Source: Helicobacter sp.
GTDB lineage: Bacteria > Campylobacterota > Campylobacteria > Campylobacterales > Helicobacteraceae
Direction: 5' to 3'
NCBI RefSeq assembly: GCF_022770205.1
Contig: NZ_JALEIK010000004.1
Location: forward strand, 1 to 64,000
DNA length: 64,000 bases
The translations under genes were made by a program, and so were the position numbers. The notes beneath the pieces are model-generated. The model was not told the DNA's origin and made no database searches. It worked only from the letters and a program-made list of their open reading frames with translations. This document shows, one piece after another, positions 1 through 10,136 of this stretch. Each line of letters begins with the position of its first letter. Within the stretch, counting starts at the first letter, position 1.

Positions 1-20
1 TTACCACCAATCCCAAGCAT
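1..20 (-). CDS. 5' end of an unidentified gene leaving the window
   Basis: On the minus strand an AAAGGAGT ribosome binding site lies about five bases before an ATG at 20-18, followed by codons for M-L-G-I-G-G before the window ends. The strong binding site suggests a true gene start, but six residues are too few to name a family. The stretch between it and rluB (21-186) is AT-rich with no coding potential that I can see; it should hold the rluB transcript end and this gene's promoter. Confidence 0.4.
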
Positions 21-186
21 AATGACTCCTTTAAATGTAAAATGATGATTGAAGGCAGTCTATCTAATTTATGTTAGCTTTTACTAAAAATGTTAGATAA
101 ATGCTATAAAAATTGTAGATTGTATGGAATGTGTTACGAAAATAAACAATTTATTCTCTTAATATTATATAAACTCAAATAATCAA

Positions 187-936
187 CTAATGCTCCAAAA
201 ATAGATGCAACTTATTATATTCTCCACGCTCTAAAAACCTAACCTTCCCGCTTGGCAAATTATTTAAATGCACAAACCCATACGCAATGCGCTTTAAATC
301 CAACACTTCTAAACCAAAATGCGCAAAAAAGCGTCTAAGCTCTCTATTTTTCCCCTCTTTAAGAATCACTTTAATCTTAGAATATTTTGGAGCATTCTTA
401 ATGCAAGTGTAACCCACAAATGGCGCAAACTCCATTGCTTTAATCTTACTTTTACTATGCCCCCCAGCAGTTGCATTTTCCAATGCGATTCCATTCTCCA
501 TCGCATCAAAAACACTCTCTTTAATAAAACCTGATAGCTTTAGCAAATACACGCGCTCTAGCTCACTCTCCATTAAAGATTGCACAACTTTAACACTATC
601 GCTAAGCAGCAAAAGCCCTTCACTTGCAAAATCTAATCTTCCAATAGGCTTAAAATGCGCAAATCGCTTCGGCAAGGAATCATAAATCACTCTACGCCCC
701 CTATCATCACACTTGCTAACAATTTCTCCCTTTGGCTTATTATACACAATCACAGAGTATTGCTCCTGCTTCCTTAAAAGCTTGCCATTTAAATAAACTT
801 TTGTATTTTTATCCACTTGATAGGAAAAATCACTCACAACTTCCCTATTAATCGTAACCTTGCCTTCTTGAATGAGCCTATCTGCTTCACGCCTTGAAAA
901 TTTTGAATGGTGTGCTATGTATTGATTGAGTCGCAT
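187..936 (-). CDS. rluB: 23S rRNA pseudouridine synthase, RluB/RsuA family
   Basis: Likely converts a uridine in 23S rRNA to pseudouridine during ribosome maturation. An S4 RNA-binding domain occupies about residues 1-45 (RLNQYIAHH...SRREADRLI). The catalytic domain follows, with the family motif GRLD at 99-102, where Asp102 would be the catalytic acid. A KNRELRRFF motif near residue 195 is typical of RsuA/RluB/RluE enzymes. At 249 residues it is a normal length. It lies 8 bases downstream of the SUI1-like gene and dnaE, the same dnaE-rluB neighbourhood as in H. pylori. The exact target uridine (RluB versus RsuA or RluE) is inferred from similarity only. Confidence 0.88.
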   Translation of the reverse strand: MRLNQYIAHHSKFSRREADRLIQEGKVTINREVVSDFSYQVDKNTKVYLNGKLLRKQEQYSVIVYNKPKGEIVSKCDDRGRRVIYDSLPKRFAHFKPIGRLDFASEGLLLLSDSVKVVQSLMESELERVYLLKLSGFIKESVFDAMENGIALENATAGGHSKSKIKAMEFAPFVGYTCIKNAPKYSKIKVILKEGKNRELRRFFAHFGLEVLDLKRIAYGFVHLNNLPSGKVRFLERGEYNKLHLFLEH

Positions 937-944
937 TTTAGTTC

Positions 945-1307
945 TTATTTTTTAAATTGAAATTTGTGCGCTTTTAAAAGCATTTTTAATGCGTCCTTAT
1001 GCTTTCCTTGTAAAATCAATGAAAACCCCCTATTATCTTGCTCCAAGCTACCTCCACAAGAAAATTTTTTCTTTGCCTCTTTTAAAATCACTTGCATTGT
1101 TTGCTTGGTTTCAAAAAAGATTCCACAATGCGTAACATCCTTACCGCTTGCCTTTTGTTCATTTATTCCTAAAAAATAACTCTCACGCTCTTTGAGCTCA
1201 CCCCCTTTAGCGCAAACACAAGCACTCTCTAACTCTCCGCACTTCTTACACACACAATCAAAATCATCGCTAAACTTAGCCCCCATATTCAAATCTAATC
1301 GCACCAC
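945..1307 (-). CDS. SUI1/YciH-like translation factor homologue
   Basis: A small protein (120 residues) whose C-terminal half resembles the eIF1/SUI1 fold of bacterial YciH. Positively charged and glycine-rich segments KKFSCGGSLEQD and LQGKHKDALKMLL match the conserved SUI1 pattern. The N-terminal part has paired cysteines (CVCKKCG and CVC, about residues 19-32) that could bind zinc, as in some archaeal and bacterial relatives. The gene starts inside the end of dnaE with a GTG at 1307. An in-frame ATG at 1286 is an alternative but has no clear ribosome binding site. A role in initiation fidelity is known for eIF1; for bacterial homologues the role is unsettled. Confidence 0.75.
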   Translation of the reverse strand: MVRLDLNMGAKFSDDFDCVCKKCGELESACVCAKGGELKERESYFLGINEQKASGKDVTHCGIFFETKQTMQVILKEAKKKFSCGGSLEQDNRGFSLILQGKHKDALKMLLKAHKFQFKK

Positions 1308-4300
1308 TGCAACTCACTTAATGCGCTTTTTATCTCACTATGCACTTTAAATCCACTCACCAATTCTAATTCTTGTGTTTGTGTCCTAAAAAGGATTCTA
1401 AGTTCGCGCTTCCCGCTATGTATCATTGCAAATTCCCTCAATCTTTGCAAACTTTGACTCTGTGTATTTGCATCAAGCAGCACCAACAAAGGCGCATTAA
1501 TATCAGCTTTTTCAAGCGCAAAATCCACATTTTCTTTTTTTGCCTCTTCTAAAGTTAGAATCTTTTCAGCTTTGAGTTTTTTAGTTTCATTTTGCTCTTG
1601 CACTTGGCATTTAATCGCCACTGGAATCTCTTTGTCTAAGGATTCTATCTTCATCAACATTTGCTCAAAAATCGTCAATTCCACGCTTCCATATAAATCC
1701 TGAATTTTTAACATTCCATAGCGTTTGCCATTTTTAGAAAACTTCACAACAACATCCTCAATCTGCCCAAGGATTAAGATTCTGCTATTCTCTGCTAAAT
1801 CTTTGATTTGATGGCTAGCAGTGTAGTTTATCCCATTAAACTCCTCTTTATACGCATCAAGCGGATGTCCTGAAGCATAAAATCCTAAGCTTTCCTTTTC
1901 AAATTCTAAAATCTCTTTTTGACTAAATTCTCCAAGATTTTTCAAATCCAATCGCACACGCATTAGCTCCTCATCATCACCAAAAAGAGAACCTATGGCT
2001 TCTTTTTGTGCATTTTGTGCAAGCTTTGCTGCTTCTGTTAAATCCTCCACTTGCTCCAATAAAGATTTGCGCGTATAACCCATTCCATCTAACGCTCCGC
2101 TTTTAATAAAAGCTTCAAGTGCTTTTTTATTAACCTTAGCAGGATCAATGCGCTTTAAGAAATCCTCTAAATTCTTAAACTCACCCTTTTGCCTGCGCTC
2201 TTCTAAGATAATATTAATCGCAACTTCCCCAGCCCCCTTAATCGCTCCAAGCCCAAAGAGTATGCAAGCCTCACCCTCCACCTCAGCAACGCTAAATTCA
2301 AGCTCGGATTTTTGAAAATTTGGAGGAAGAACTTTGATTTTCATTTGATTTGCTTCTTCAATGTATTCTACAATTTTATCCGTATCGTTTTTCTCAGAAG
2401 TTAAAAGGGCTGCCATAAACTCTTTTGGGTAATAAGTCTTTAAATATGCTGTTTCAAAGGTAATCATCGCATAAGCTGCGGAGTGGGATTTATTAAATCC
2501 ATAGCCTGCAAATTTTACAATTAGTTCCCAAAGCTCTTCTGCCTTCTCCCTATCAAAGCCCTGCTTAGCTGCACCATCTGCAAATTTACTTTTATTATCC
2601 GCCATAATTTGCGCATCCTTTTTTCCCATTGCACGACGGATTAAGTCTGCCCCACCTAAAGAAAATCCACCAATTTTTTGCACAATTTGCATCACCTGTT
2701 CTTGATACACAATCGTCCCATAAGTAGGACGCAAAATGGGTTCTAACTCCGGAAACATATACACAATAGGTTCTTTGCCGTGCTTTCTGTTAATAAAATC
2801 ATCTACCATTCCTGATTCTAATGGACCAGGACGCCCTAGTGCAATGGTTGCAATAATGTCTTCAAAAGTGCTTGGACGCATTCTTTTATTAATCCCTTGA
2901 AACATACTAGATTCTATTTGAAACACTCCTAGCGTGTTCCCACTCTGTAAGGTTTCATACACTTTTTGATCATTCACATCAATGCTTAAAAAATCAATCG
3001 CTACACCATAACGATTTTTAACAAGTTTTAGAGTTTCATCAATAAGCGTCAAAGTCTTTAATCCCAAAAAATCAAACTTGATTAAATCCACATCTTCAAG
3101 ATATTTCATAGAATATTGCGTCGCAATGATTCCATCGCGCTGTGAGCGATAAAGCGGGGCTTTGTGCCATAACTCTTGCGTGGAATCTATAACCACCGCT
3201 GCTGCGTGCGTTCCTGGATTTCTCTTTGTGCCTTCCAAAATCAAGGCAAACTCCCACACCTTCTTTGCAAGAGGATCTCTTGTAAGGAGCTCTGCAATTT
3301 TAGGCTCTTTATTATAAGCAGCCTCCAAAGTAATTTCTAGCTCCTTTGGAATTAGTTTTGCAAAGTTATCTGCATCATTATAAGGCATTCCCATAACACG
3401 CGCAACATCTCTAATTACCGCCTTTGCCTTCATCATACCAAAGGTAACCACTTGCGCAACATTATGCCTGCCATATTTTTCTGTAACATAGTCTAAAATC
3501 TCTCCGCGCCGATTTTGACAAAAATCCATATCAATATCAGGCATACTCACGCGCTCAGGATTTAAAAACCGCTCAAAAAGCAAATCGTATTTTAAAGGAT
3601 CAATATTTGTGATTTCTAAACAAAATGCCACCAAACTCCCAGCAGCACTTCCCCTACCCGGACCTACTGGGATTCCACGCTCTTTTGCCGCACGCACAAA
3701 ATCCCATACAATTAGCATATAACCAGAAAATTTCATAGAATTAATGATTTCTATTTCTTTTTCTAAACGCTCTTTATATTTTGTATGCTCTTCTTTTGGA
3801 ATCCTTATAAGACGCTTCTCTAAACCTTCTCTGCATTTATAAGCAAAATACTCGCTATCTTGCGTGAAATCCTTTCCTTCAGCCTTAGCATATTCTTGCG
3901 TGAATTTAAAACTAGGAGGCGTTGGATCCCCTAAATGCAACTCTAAATTACATTTATCTGCAATCTCTTGCGTGTTTGCTAATGCTTCAGGCAAATCTGC
4001 ATAAAGCTCTGCCATTTGCTCTGGAGTTTTGACATAAAATTCTTGCACAGTGTGGCGCATACGATTAGGATCATTAAAGTCTTTGCCAAAGCCGATACAA
4101 AATGCCACTTCCTGCGCTGTGGAATCGCTTTGCCTTGTGTAATGCGTGTCGTTTGTGGCAATGATTTTAATCCCCGTTTCTTGTGAGAGCCTTAAGAGTT
4201 GATGATCAATAAATTGTTGCTCCTCAATGCCGTGGCGCATAAGCTCTAAATAAAAATCCTCACCAAAGATTTCTTTATACTCTAATGCAACTTCCTTTGC

Positions 4301-4786
4301 CCTATCATAACCCTTGCGCCCCTTGTTATCATCTTTTTTTACATTCAAATGCCATTGCACTTCGCCATTTAAACACGCACTGCTACAAATTAGCCCTGCA
4401 CTGCGCTCTCTTAACATTTTTTTACTAATGCGTGGCTTCATATGGAATCCATACAAACACGCTTGAGAGCTTAGATACATTAGGTTTTTATAACCTTCTA
4501 AATTCTTTGCGTATAGGCATAAATGGAAGCGTTGATTGCTTTTATCACCAATTTCTTCTGCATTGTGCAAATAAGCCTCCATTCCTAAAATAGGCTTAAT
4601 CCCCTCAGCTTTCATCGCCTTATAAAACTCAATTGCGCCAAACATATTGCCGTGGTCTGTCATTGCCACACTATCCATTCCACATTCTTTGATTTTTTTA
4701 GCAAGCACTTTAATTTTATTCAAGCCATCTAATAAAGAATATTCCGTATGCAAATGCAAATGCGTAAATTTTGGAGCTTGACTCAT
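1295..4786 (-). CDS. dnaE: DNA polymerase III alpha subunit
   Basis: Catalytic subunit of the replicative polymerase. An N-terminal PHP domain (about residues 1-280, beginning FTHLHLHTEYSLLDG) is followed by the C-family polymerase core. The metal-binding motif PDIDMDF lies near residue 415 and GPGRGSAAGS just before it. A helix-hairpin-helix region and an OB-fold domain (ILGQIEDVV...) lie toward the C-terminus. Length of about 1163 residues is normal. I chose the ATG at 4786, which has AAAGG seven bases upstream, over an in-frame TTG six bases earlier that would overlap that site. It overlaps the SUI1-like gene by 13 bases, implying coupled translation. Confidence 0.97.
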   Translation of the reverse strand: MSQAPKFTHLHLHTEYSLLDGLNKIKVLAKKIKECGMDSVAMTDHGNMFGAIEFYKAMKAEGIKPILGMEAYLHNAEEIGDKSNQRFHLCLYAKNLEGYKNLMYLSSQACLYGFHMKPRISKKMLRERSAGLICSSACLNGEVQWHLNVKKDDNKGRKGYDRAKEVALEYKEIFGEDFYLELMRHGIEEQQFIDHQLLRLSQETGIKIIATNDTHYTRQSDSTAQEVAFCIGFGKDFNDPNRMRHTVQEFYVKTPEQMAELYADLPEALANTQEIADKCNLELHLGDPTPPSFKFTQEYAKAEGKDFTQDSEYFAYKCREGLEKRLIRIPKEEHTKYKERLEKEIEIINSMKFSGYMLIVWDFVRAAKERGIPVGPGRGSAAGSLVAFCLEITNIDPLKYDLLFERFLNPERVSMPDIDMDFCQNRRGEILDYVTEKYGRHNVAQVVTFGMMKAKAVIRDVARVMGMPYNDADNFAKLIPKELEITLEAAYNKEPKIAELLTRDPLAKKVWEFALILEGTKRNPGTHAAAVVIDSTQELWHKAPLYRSQRDGIIATQYSMKYLEDVDLIKFDFLGLKTLTLIDETLKLVKNRYGVAIDFLSIDVNDQKVYETLQSGNTLGVFQIESSMFQGINKRMRPSTFEDIIATIALGRPGPLESGMVDDFINRKHGKEPIVYMFPELEPILRPTYGTIVYQEQVMQIVQKIGGFSLGGADLIRRAMGKKDAQIMADNKSKFADGAAKQGFDREKAEELWELIVKFAGYGFNKSHSAAYAMITFETAYLKTYYPKEFMAALLTSEKNDTDKIVEYIEEANQMKIKVLPPNFQKSELEFSVAEVEGEACILFGLGAIKGAGEVAINIILEERRQKGEFKNLEDFLKRIDPAKVNKKALEAFIKSGALDGMGYTRKSLLEQVEDLTEAAKLAQNAQKEAIGSLFGDDEELMRVRLDLKNLGEFSQKEILEFEKESLGFYASGHPLDAYKEEFNGINYTASHQIKDLAENSRILILGQIEDVVVKFSKNGKRYGMLKIQDLYGSVELTIFEQMLMKIESLDKEIPVAIKCQVQEQNETKKLKAEKILTLEEAKKENVDFALEKADINAPLLVLLDANTQSQSLQRLREFAMIHSGKRELRILFRTQTQELELVSGFKVHSEIKSALSELQWCD

Positions 4787-4853
4787 TTTCAAACCTTTTA
4801 AAAAATTTGTGCGATTCTAACCTAAACTAACTAATAGAGATATAAGACTCGCT

Positions 4854-7502
4854 TTAAGGGCGCAGTGTTTTTAGCTCTTGTGTAATTTTTTCTAATTTTT
4901 GGCGTTGCTCAACTAACGCATTTTGATTTGTTTCAAGCACAACTTTAGGCGCATTTGCTACAAATTTTTCATTCTTTAGCATTGCTTCTAACTTAATAAT
5001 TTCTTTTTGTGTTTTTTGCGCTTGTTTTTCTAAACGCTCAATAATAGGTGTTAAATCAATATCAGCAATGGGTAAATACGATTCTAACTTTTCTGTAATA
5101 TCCACAATGCAATTTGGAATCTTTTCTTGCACAATCTCTAGCGATTCCACCTTTGCAAGCTTACAAACATAGCTAGTGAATAGCACTTGCATAGATTGTG
5201 GAATATCCACATTCACATACGCCTTAGCAATCTTTTGATTTGCTAAATCAATGGTAGCCTTAGCGCGTCTAATAGAAACAATGGAATCTAAAATCTTGCT
5301 AAAAGTCGCAAAGTTCTCCGCATTTGTGTAGCTTAGACTTGGAAAGGGGCGCACCATAATAGAGCCACTTTGCTCTAACTCTGAGCCATCTAGCCTATGC
5401 CACAAATAATCGCTAACAAAAGGCATATAAGGGTGCAATAAAAGTAGAGATTCCTTAAACACAGCACCAAGCTCAAGGATGGAATCCTTATCCGCCTTGC
5501 TTAGCTCAATCCCCCAATCACAAAACTCATTCCACAAAAAGCGATACAGCACGCTTGCACCATCATTAAAACGATAGGATTCCAAATGCTCACGCACTTC
5601 CTTGATATTTTGACTCAAAAGCTCGGTAAAATATTGTCCAAGCGGAGTTTTTGGAATGCCAAGCTCGCTTAAATTTGGAAATCTCTCCGCATTTAAAAGT
5701 AAGAAATTTGTCGCATTATAAAGCTTGTTTGTGAAGTTTTTTGACACTTCCATTTGTTGCGATGAGAGCTTCACATCACGCCCCTGCGCACAAAGAATCG
5801 CTAAAGTAAAGCGCAACACATCAGCACTATATTCTTCAATTTTTTCTAAAGGATCTACCACATTGCCTTTAGATTTACTCATTTTATTCCCAAATTCATC
5901 GCGCACAAGAGCGTGTAAATAAATATCAGGATAAGGAAGCGTCTTTAAGAAATGCTCCCCCATCATTAGCATTCTAGCCACCCAAAAAAACAAAATATCA
6001 AACCCTGTAATTAAAAGAGAATTAGGATAAAACTCCTGCATATCATTAAGATTCCATAATTCCCCCTTACCAAACTCACCATTTGCACACCCAAGTGTTG
6101 AAAAGGGCCACAACGCCGAGCTAAACCAAGTATCTAGCACATCAGGATCTTGCGTAATATTCAAGCTCTCACAATGCTTGCACGATTTTGGAGTCTCCAC
6201 ACTTGCAAATTGCCCCCCACAATCCCCACAATAAAACACAGGAATTTGATGCCCCCACCAAAGTTGCCTTGAAATACACCAATCACGCAATTCACGCATC
6301 CAAGCATTATAATTATTCTTCCATTGTTGCGGAAAGAAACGGCTTGCATCTGCATTTATCTTTTCAATCGCTCCAACTGCCACTTCCTTTTTCAAAAACC
6401 ATTGCTTTGAAAGGTAGGGCTCTATCACATTCCCACAGCGATAGCAATGCCCCACTTGATTCTTATAATCTTCAATTTTTTCCACAAATCCAAGCGATTC
6501 TAACTTTTCTACAATGCGACTTCTTGCTTCTAATCGCTCTAATCCTACAAATTCCCCCGCATTTTCATTTAAGATTCCATCTTTATCAAAAATCACAATC
6601 TGCTCTAAATTATGCCGCCTCCCCACTTCATAGTCATTCACATCGTGTGCAGGCGTTACCTTAACCGCCCCTGTTCCAAACTCCCTATCCACATAAGAAT
6701 CCGCAATAATAGGAATCTTTCGCCCAAGCAATGGTAGCACAACGCTTTTTCCAATTAAATGCCTAAAACGCTCATCTTGTGGATTTACCATTACCGCACT
6801 ATCGCCAAAGTAAGTTTCAGGACGCGTGGTAGCCACCACAACATAATCCTTGCTATCTTCTAAGAAATAACGCAAATAATACAACTTGCCCTGATTCTCT
6901 CTATACTCCACTTCAATATCCGATAATGCGCCATCGTGCGTGCACCAATTAACTAGATACTCCCCTTGAATAATCAAGCCTTCATCATAAAGTTTGACAA
7001 AAACTTCCCTAACAGCATTTTGTAAGCCTTCATCCATCGTAAAGCGCGTCCTACTCCAAGCAGGCGAGCTTCCAAGTTTGCGCATTTGATTTAAAATCAT
7101 CCCCCCGCTTTTTTCTTTCCACTCCCACACCTTTTTAATAAACCCCTCACGCCCTAAATCTTCTTTTTGGATTCCATCTTTTAAGAGTTGCTTTTCTACC
7201 ACATTTTGCGTGGCAATCCCAGCGTGATCTAAGCCCGGCTGCCACAGCGTTTTATAGCCATCCATCCTTTTAAATCGCGTGATAATATCAATAAGCGTAT
7301 GATTTAATGCGTGTCCAATGTGCAAACTCCCTGTAACATTTGGTGGTGGAAGCATAATACAAAAATTTTTGCCACTCTTTTGGATTGCTTTATTGCCATC
7401 AATCTCAAAATACCCCGCCTTCTCCCAAAACTCATAATACCGACTCTCCACTTCTTTAGGATTATAAGAAGTTGCCTTTTGTGAAGATTGTGTTTGTTGC
7501 AT
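4854..7502 (-). CDS. valS: Valyl-tRNA synthetase
   Basis: Class I aminoacyl-tRNA synthetase that charges tRNA-Val. The nucleotide-binding HIGH signature is at residues 61-64 (within PPPNVTGSLHIGH), and KMSKS lies near residue 540. The connective editing domain between them contains the TTRPETYFGD motif. Four cysteines in the middle (CYRCG and later CGDCG) look like zinc-binding knuckles. The C-terminal 70 residues form the usual coiled coil. Length 882 is typical. The ATG has AAGG six bases upstream. It is divergent from fliW, an arrangement also seen in H. pylori. Confidence 0.97.
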   Translation of the reverse strand: MQQTQSSQKATSYNPKEVESRYYEFWEKAGYFEIDGNKAIQKSGKNFCIMLPPPNVTGSLHIGHALNHTLIDIITRFKRMDGYKTLWQPGLDHAGIATQNVVEKQLLKDGIQKEDLGREGFIKKVWEWKEKSGGMILNQMRKLGSSPAWSRTRFTMDEGLQNAVREVFVKLYDEGLIIQGEYLVNWCTHDGALSDIEVEYRENQGKLYYLRYFLEDSKDYVVVATTRPETYFGDSAVMVNPQDERFRHLIGKSVVLPLLGRKIPIIADSYVDREFGTGAVKVTPAHDVNDYEVGRRHNLEQIVIFDKDGILNENAGEFVGLERLEARSRIVEKLESLGFVEKIEDYKNQVGHCYRCGNVIEPYLSKQWFLKKEVAVGAIEKINADASRFFPQQWKNNYNAWMRELRDWCISRQLWWGHQIPVFYCGDCGGQFASVETPKSCKHCESLNITQDPDVLDTWFSSALWPFSTLGCANGEFGKGELWNLNDMQEFYPNSLLITGFDILFFWVARMLMMGEHFLKTLPYPDIYLHALVRDEFGNKMSKSKGNVVDPLEKIEEYSADVLRFTLAILCAQGRDVKLSSQQMEVSKNFTNKLYNATNFLLLNAERFPNLSELGIPKTPLGQYFTELLSQNIKEVREHLESYRFNDGASVLYRFLWNEFCDWGIELSKADKDSILELGAVFKESLLLLHPYMPFVSDYLWHRLDGSELEQSGSIMVRPFPSLSYTNAENFATFSKILDSIVSIRRAKATIDLANQKIAKAYVNVDIPQSMQVLFTSYVCKLAKVESLEIVQEKIPNCIVDITEKLESYLPIADIDLTPIIERLEKQAQKTQKEIIKLEAMLKNEKFVANAPKVVLETNQNALVEQRQKLEKITQELKTLRP

Positions 7503-7652
7503 AAAAAGCCTTTTTATCTTAGCAATTAAAAACTGGAATGCTTTTTGCTAAGTTGCTAGATGAATTTTTAATCTCAAAATTCTACCAAAGATTCTTTAAA
7601 ATCTATTTTCAACAGGAAGTTCATAAAAATAGGCTTTGGAATAAAAACTTTA

Positions 7653-7661
7653 TGGTAGAAT
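7653..7661 (+). promoter_or_regulatory. Candidate extended -10 element before fliW
   Basis: TGGTAGAAT sits 25 bases before the fliW start and looks like an extended -10 (TGn plus a TATAAT-like hexamer). AAGGAG at 7675-7680, six bases before the ATG, is a near-perfect ribosome binding site. Campylobacterota sigma-70 promoters often lack a clear -35. No sigma-28 or sigma-54 box was recognised. Confidence 0.4.
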
Positions 7662-7686
7662 TAAACTGACAAACAAGGAGTGCATT

Positions 7687-8076
7687 ATGAAAGGCGAAAG
7701 GTTTCAAGTTAAATCCCCCATTTTAGGTTTTGATAATATCAGCGAAGTAAGCTTTGCAGAAGTAGATGATGGTGCATTAGCATTTCTCTCTATGGATAAT
7801 AATGCGGAATTGCTTTTAATTAACCCCTATAAAGTGCGTGAATACTCTTTTGAAGTGCCAACAGCAATCCAAATACTATTGGATATGAAATCTAGCTCTA
7901 ATGTGAAAGTCTTTTGCGTGTTTGTGCGCGAAAATGAAGCAGAAGTGCGCATTAATTTCTTAGCCCCCATTATTTTAAATTTTGATAATAACACGCTTGC
8001 CCAAGTTGTGCTAAACACAAAAGATTATCCAAACTTTGGTGTTGCAGAATCCATTAAGAACTACATCAAAGCGTAA
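7687..8076 (+). CDS. fliW: Flagellar assembly factor FliW
   Basis: A 129-residue protein matching FliW, which binds flagellin and antagonises the translational repressor CsrA, coupling flagellin supply to filament assembly. Seen here: an N-terminal F-x-V-K-S-P-I-L-G-F strand, the LLINPYKVREYSF segment near residue 45, and a conserved LAPIILNFDNN segment near residue 95. It starts with ATG behind a strong AAGGAG site and is followed four bases later by a helicase gene, so the two are probably co-transcribed. In H. pylori a fliW gene also adjoins valS. Confidence 0.92.
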   Translation: MKGERFQVKSPILGFDNISEVSFAEVDDGALAFLSMDNNAELLLINPYKVREYSFEVPTAIQILLDMKSSSNVKVFCVFVRENEAEVRINFLAPIILNFDNNTLAQVVLNTKDYPNFGVAESIKNYIKA

Positions 8077-8080
8077 TTAA

Positions 8081-10120
8081 TTGCCCTTATCCCATCTAAA
8101 TTCCCAGCAAAAAGAAGCTTGCCAAGCCCCAAGCGGATACAATCTAGTCATCGCATCTGCTGGCACAGGTAAGACTTCTACTATTGTTGGGAGAATCTCT
8201 TTTTTGCTTCAAAATGGAATCCTTCCTAGCGAAATTCTACTTTTAACCTTTACCAACAAAGCCGCTGCTGAAATGCTATCCCGCCTTAGCACAAAATTTG
8301 ATGCAAAAATTGTTAAAAATATTGAAGCAGGCACTTTTCACGCCGTTGCTTATCGGCATTTAAAGGCTAAGGATTCTGTCATCTTAAAGCAACCAAAAGA
8401 ACTAAAAGTGCTTTTTAAAAGCCTATATGATAAACGCATTTTTTTAAATGCGCAAGAAAATACTCCTTATAGCGCAAACTATCTGTATGATTTGTTTTCC
8501 CTTTATTTTAATGCGACAATTTCTGAGAGCTTTGCAGAATGGTTAAAGCATAAAAACTCTCAACAACTAGAATATGCAGAGATTTATTTAGATGTTTGGG
8601 AGGAATTTAAAGCCCTAAAGCAAGAATATCACTATGTAGATTACAACGACTTATTGCTAAACTACAAAGCAAGCTTGCTACAAAATATGGAATCGCATTT
8701 ATATAAAGAAGTCTTGGTAGATGAATACCAAGACACAAATCCTTTGCAAGATTCCATTCTCCAAGCATTAAACCCACCATCACTCTTTTGTGTAGGCGAT
8801 TATGACCAAAGCATTTATGCTTTTAACGGAGCGGATATTAGCATTATTGCTAGCTTTAAAGAGCGTTATCCTAATGGAAAAATTTATAGCTTAACGAAAA
8901 ATTATCGCTCCACAGCATCAATCTTAAACCTTGCAAATCGCGTCATTGAAAAAAATCCGCGCATTTATCCTAAAAAACTTGAAGTCGTAAAGACGCAAAA
9001 CTTTGGAAACCCTGAACTGCTTGTGTATGAGGAGCTATTTTTACAATACGCAGGAATTGCCAATAAAATCAAGCTATCAAACCGCTCTTACCAAGAAATT
9101 GCTATCATTTTTAGAAACAATTCTAGTGCTGATGGCATTGAAGCTAGCTTGCGTGAAATTGGGATTCCAACACGCCGCAAAGGGGGAGTTAGCTTTTTTG
9201 ACTCTAAAGAAGTGGTGTATATGCTAAATCTATGCACCTTGCTTTTTAATCCAAAGGATATGATGGCTTTTATCCACACTCTAAGCCACACAAAAGGAAT
9301 CGGAAACGCCTTAGCAAAAGACATTTACGAAGCCTTATTGCTTTTAGGGAAGGGAAATTTAAGGCAAGGAATCTTACATCCAGATGCTACCATTAAAGAG
9401 CCTTTCAAAAAAGGAATCCAAAACACACAACTAGGACTTTTTGATGATTTTTTAGAATTCAATAACACAGCGCGATTCCACACACTACCCTTAGAGGAAG
9501 GTTTTAAAAACAATGCTATTTTAAGCCATCCTAAGCTAACTAAAGAGGGGGCAGAATTTTTAAACGCCCTGTATTGTTTTTTTAAGTTTTTTAACACTTA
9601 CGATAAGCCCTACACATTAATCGCTAAGATGCAGATGCTACCGATTTTTCAAATCGTCGCACAAAAGTTTGCAAAAGAGAGAGCCATCACAAAAGAAGGT
9701 GTGATTTTAGAAGAAAAACGCCAAGAAGCCCTAGAGAAAATTCATCGTAAAATCTCTCTTTTAAAAAACTTAGCAGAGCATTATGAGGACATAGGACGCT
9801 TTTTAAATGCAATGATTCTAGGTTCTAATGAAATGAGTGAGGGGGAAGGAGTGCATCTCCTTAGCATTCACGCTAGCAAGGGATTAGAGTTTTCTGAAGT
9901 GTATATCGTAGATTTAATGGAAGGGAGATTTCCTAACAAAAAGCTAATGCAACAAGGCGGAAGCTTAGAAGAAGAGCGCAGATTGTTTTATGTCGCCATA
10001 ACACGCGCCAAAGAGAATCTTTATCTTAGCTATGCCAAAAAAGATGCACTAAAAAATATGAATTACGAAGGCTCAACCTTTCTTTATGAAGCCGGACTTT
10101 TAAAAAGCTCTTTAACTTAA
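8081..10120 (+). CDS. UvrD/Rep-family ATP-dependent DNA helicase
   Basis: Superfamily 1A 3'-5' helicase for repair or replication restart. The Walker A motif AGTGKT is at residues 27-32, DEYQDTNPLQ (Walker B) near 215, GDYDQSIYAFNGA and TKNYRS follow, and the C-terminal VAITRAKENLYL near 640 is motif VI. Length of 679 residues fits Rep, PcrA and UvrD equally, so I leave the symbol blank. The start is a TTG four bases after the fliW stop with no obvious Shine-Dalgarno, suggesting translational coupling. It converges on the secreted-protein gene 16 bases away. Confidence 0.9.
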   Translation: MPLSHLNSQQKEACQAPSGYNLVIASAGTGKTSTIVGRISFLLQNGILPSEILLLTFTNKAAAEMLSRLSTKFDAKIVKNIEAGTFHAVAYRHLKAKDSVILKQPKELKVLFKSLYDKRIFLNAQENTPYSANYLYDLFSLYFNATISESFAEWLKHKNSQQLEYAEIYLDVWEEFKALKQEYHYVDYNDLLLNYKASLLQNMESHLYKEVLVDEYQDTNPLQDSILQALNPPSLFCVGDYDQSIYAFNGADISIIASFKERYPNGKIYSLTKNYRSTASILNLANRVIEKNPRIYPKKLEVVKTQNFGNPELLVYEELFLQYAGIANKIKLSNRSYQEIAIIFRNNSSADGIEASLREIGIPTRRKGGVSFFDSKEVVYMLNLCTLLFNPKDMMAFIHTLSHTKGIGNALAKDIYEALLLLGKGNLRQGILHPDATIKEPFKKGIQNTQLGLFDDFLEFNNTARFHTLPLEEGFKNNAILSHPKLTKEGAEFLNALYCFFKFFNTYDKPYTLIAKMQMLPIFQIVAQKFAKERAITKEGVILEEKRQEALEKIHRKISLLKNLAEHYEDIGRFLNAMILGSNEMSEGEGVHLLSIHASKGLEFSEVYIVDLMEGRFPNKKLMQQGGSLEEERRLFYVAITRAKENLYLSYAKKDALKNMNYEGSTFLYEAGLLKSSLT

Positions 10121-10136
10121 TTTAGATTCCATTTAC

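Noticed and set aside
6188-6664. A 158-codon open frame antisense to valS
   Set aside because: Rich in His, Ser and Gln, as expected from the reverse strand of this gene; no start site or family pattern, and valS is intact.
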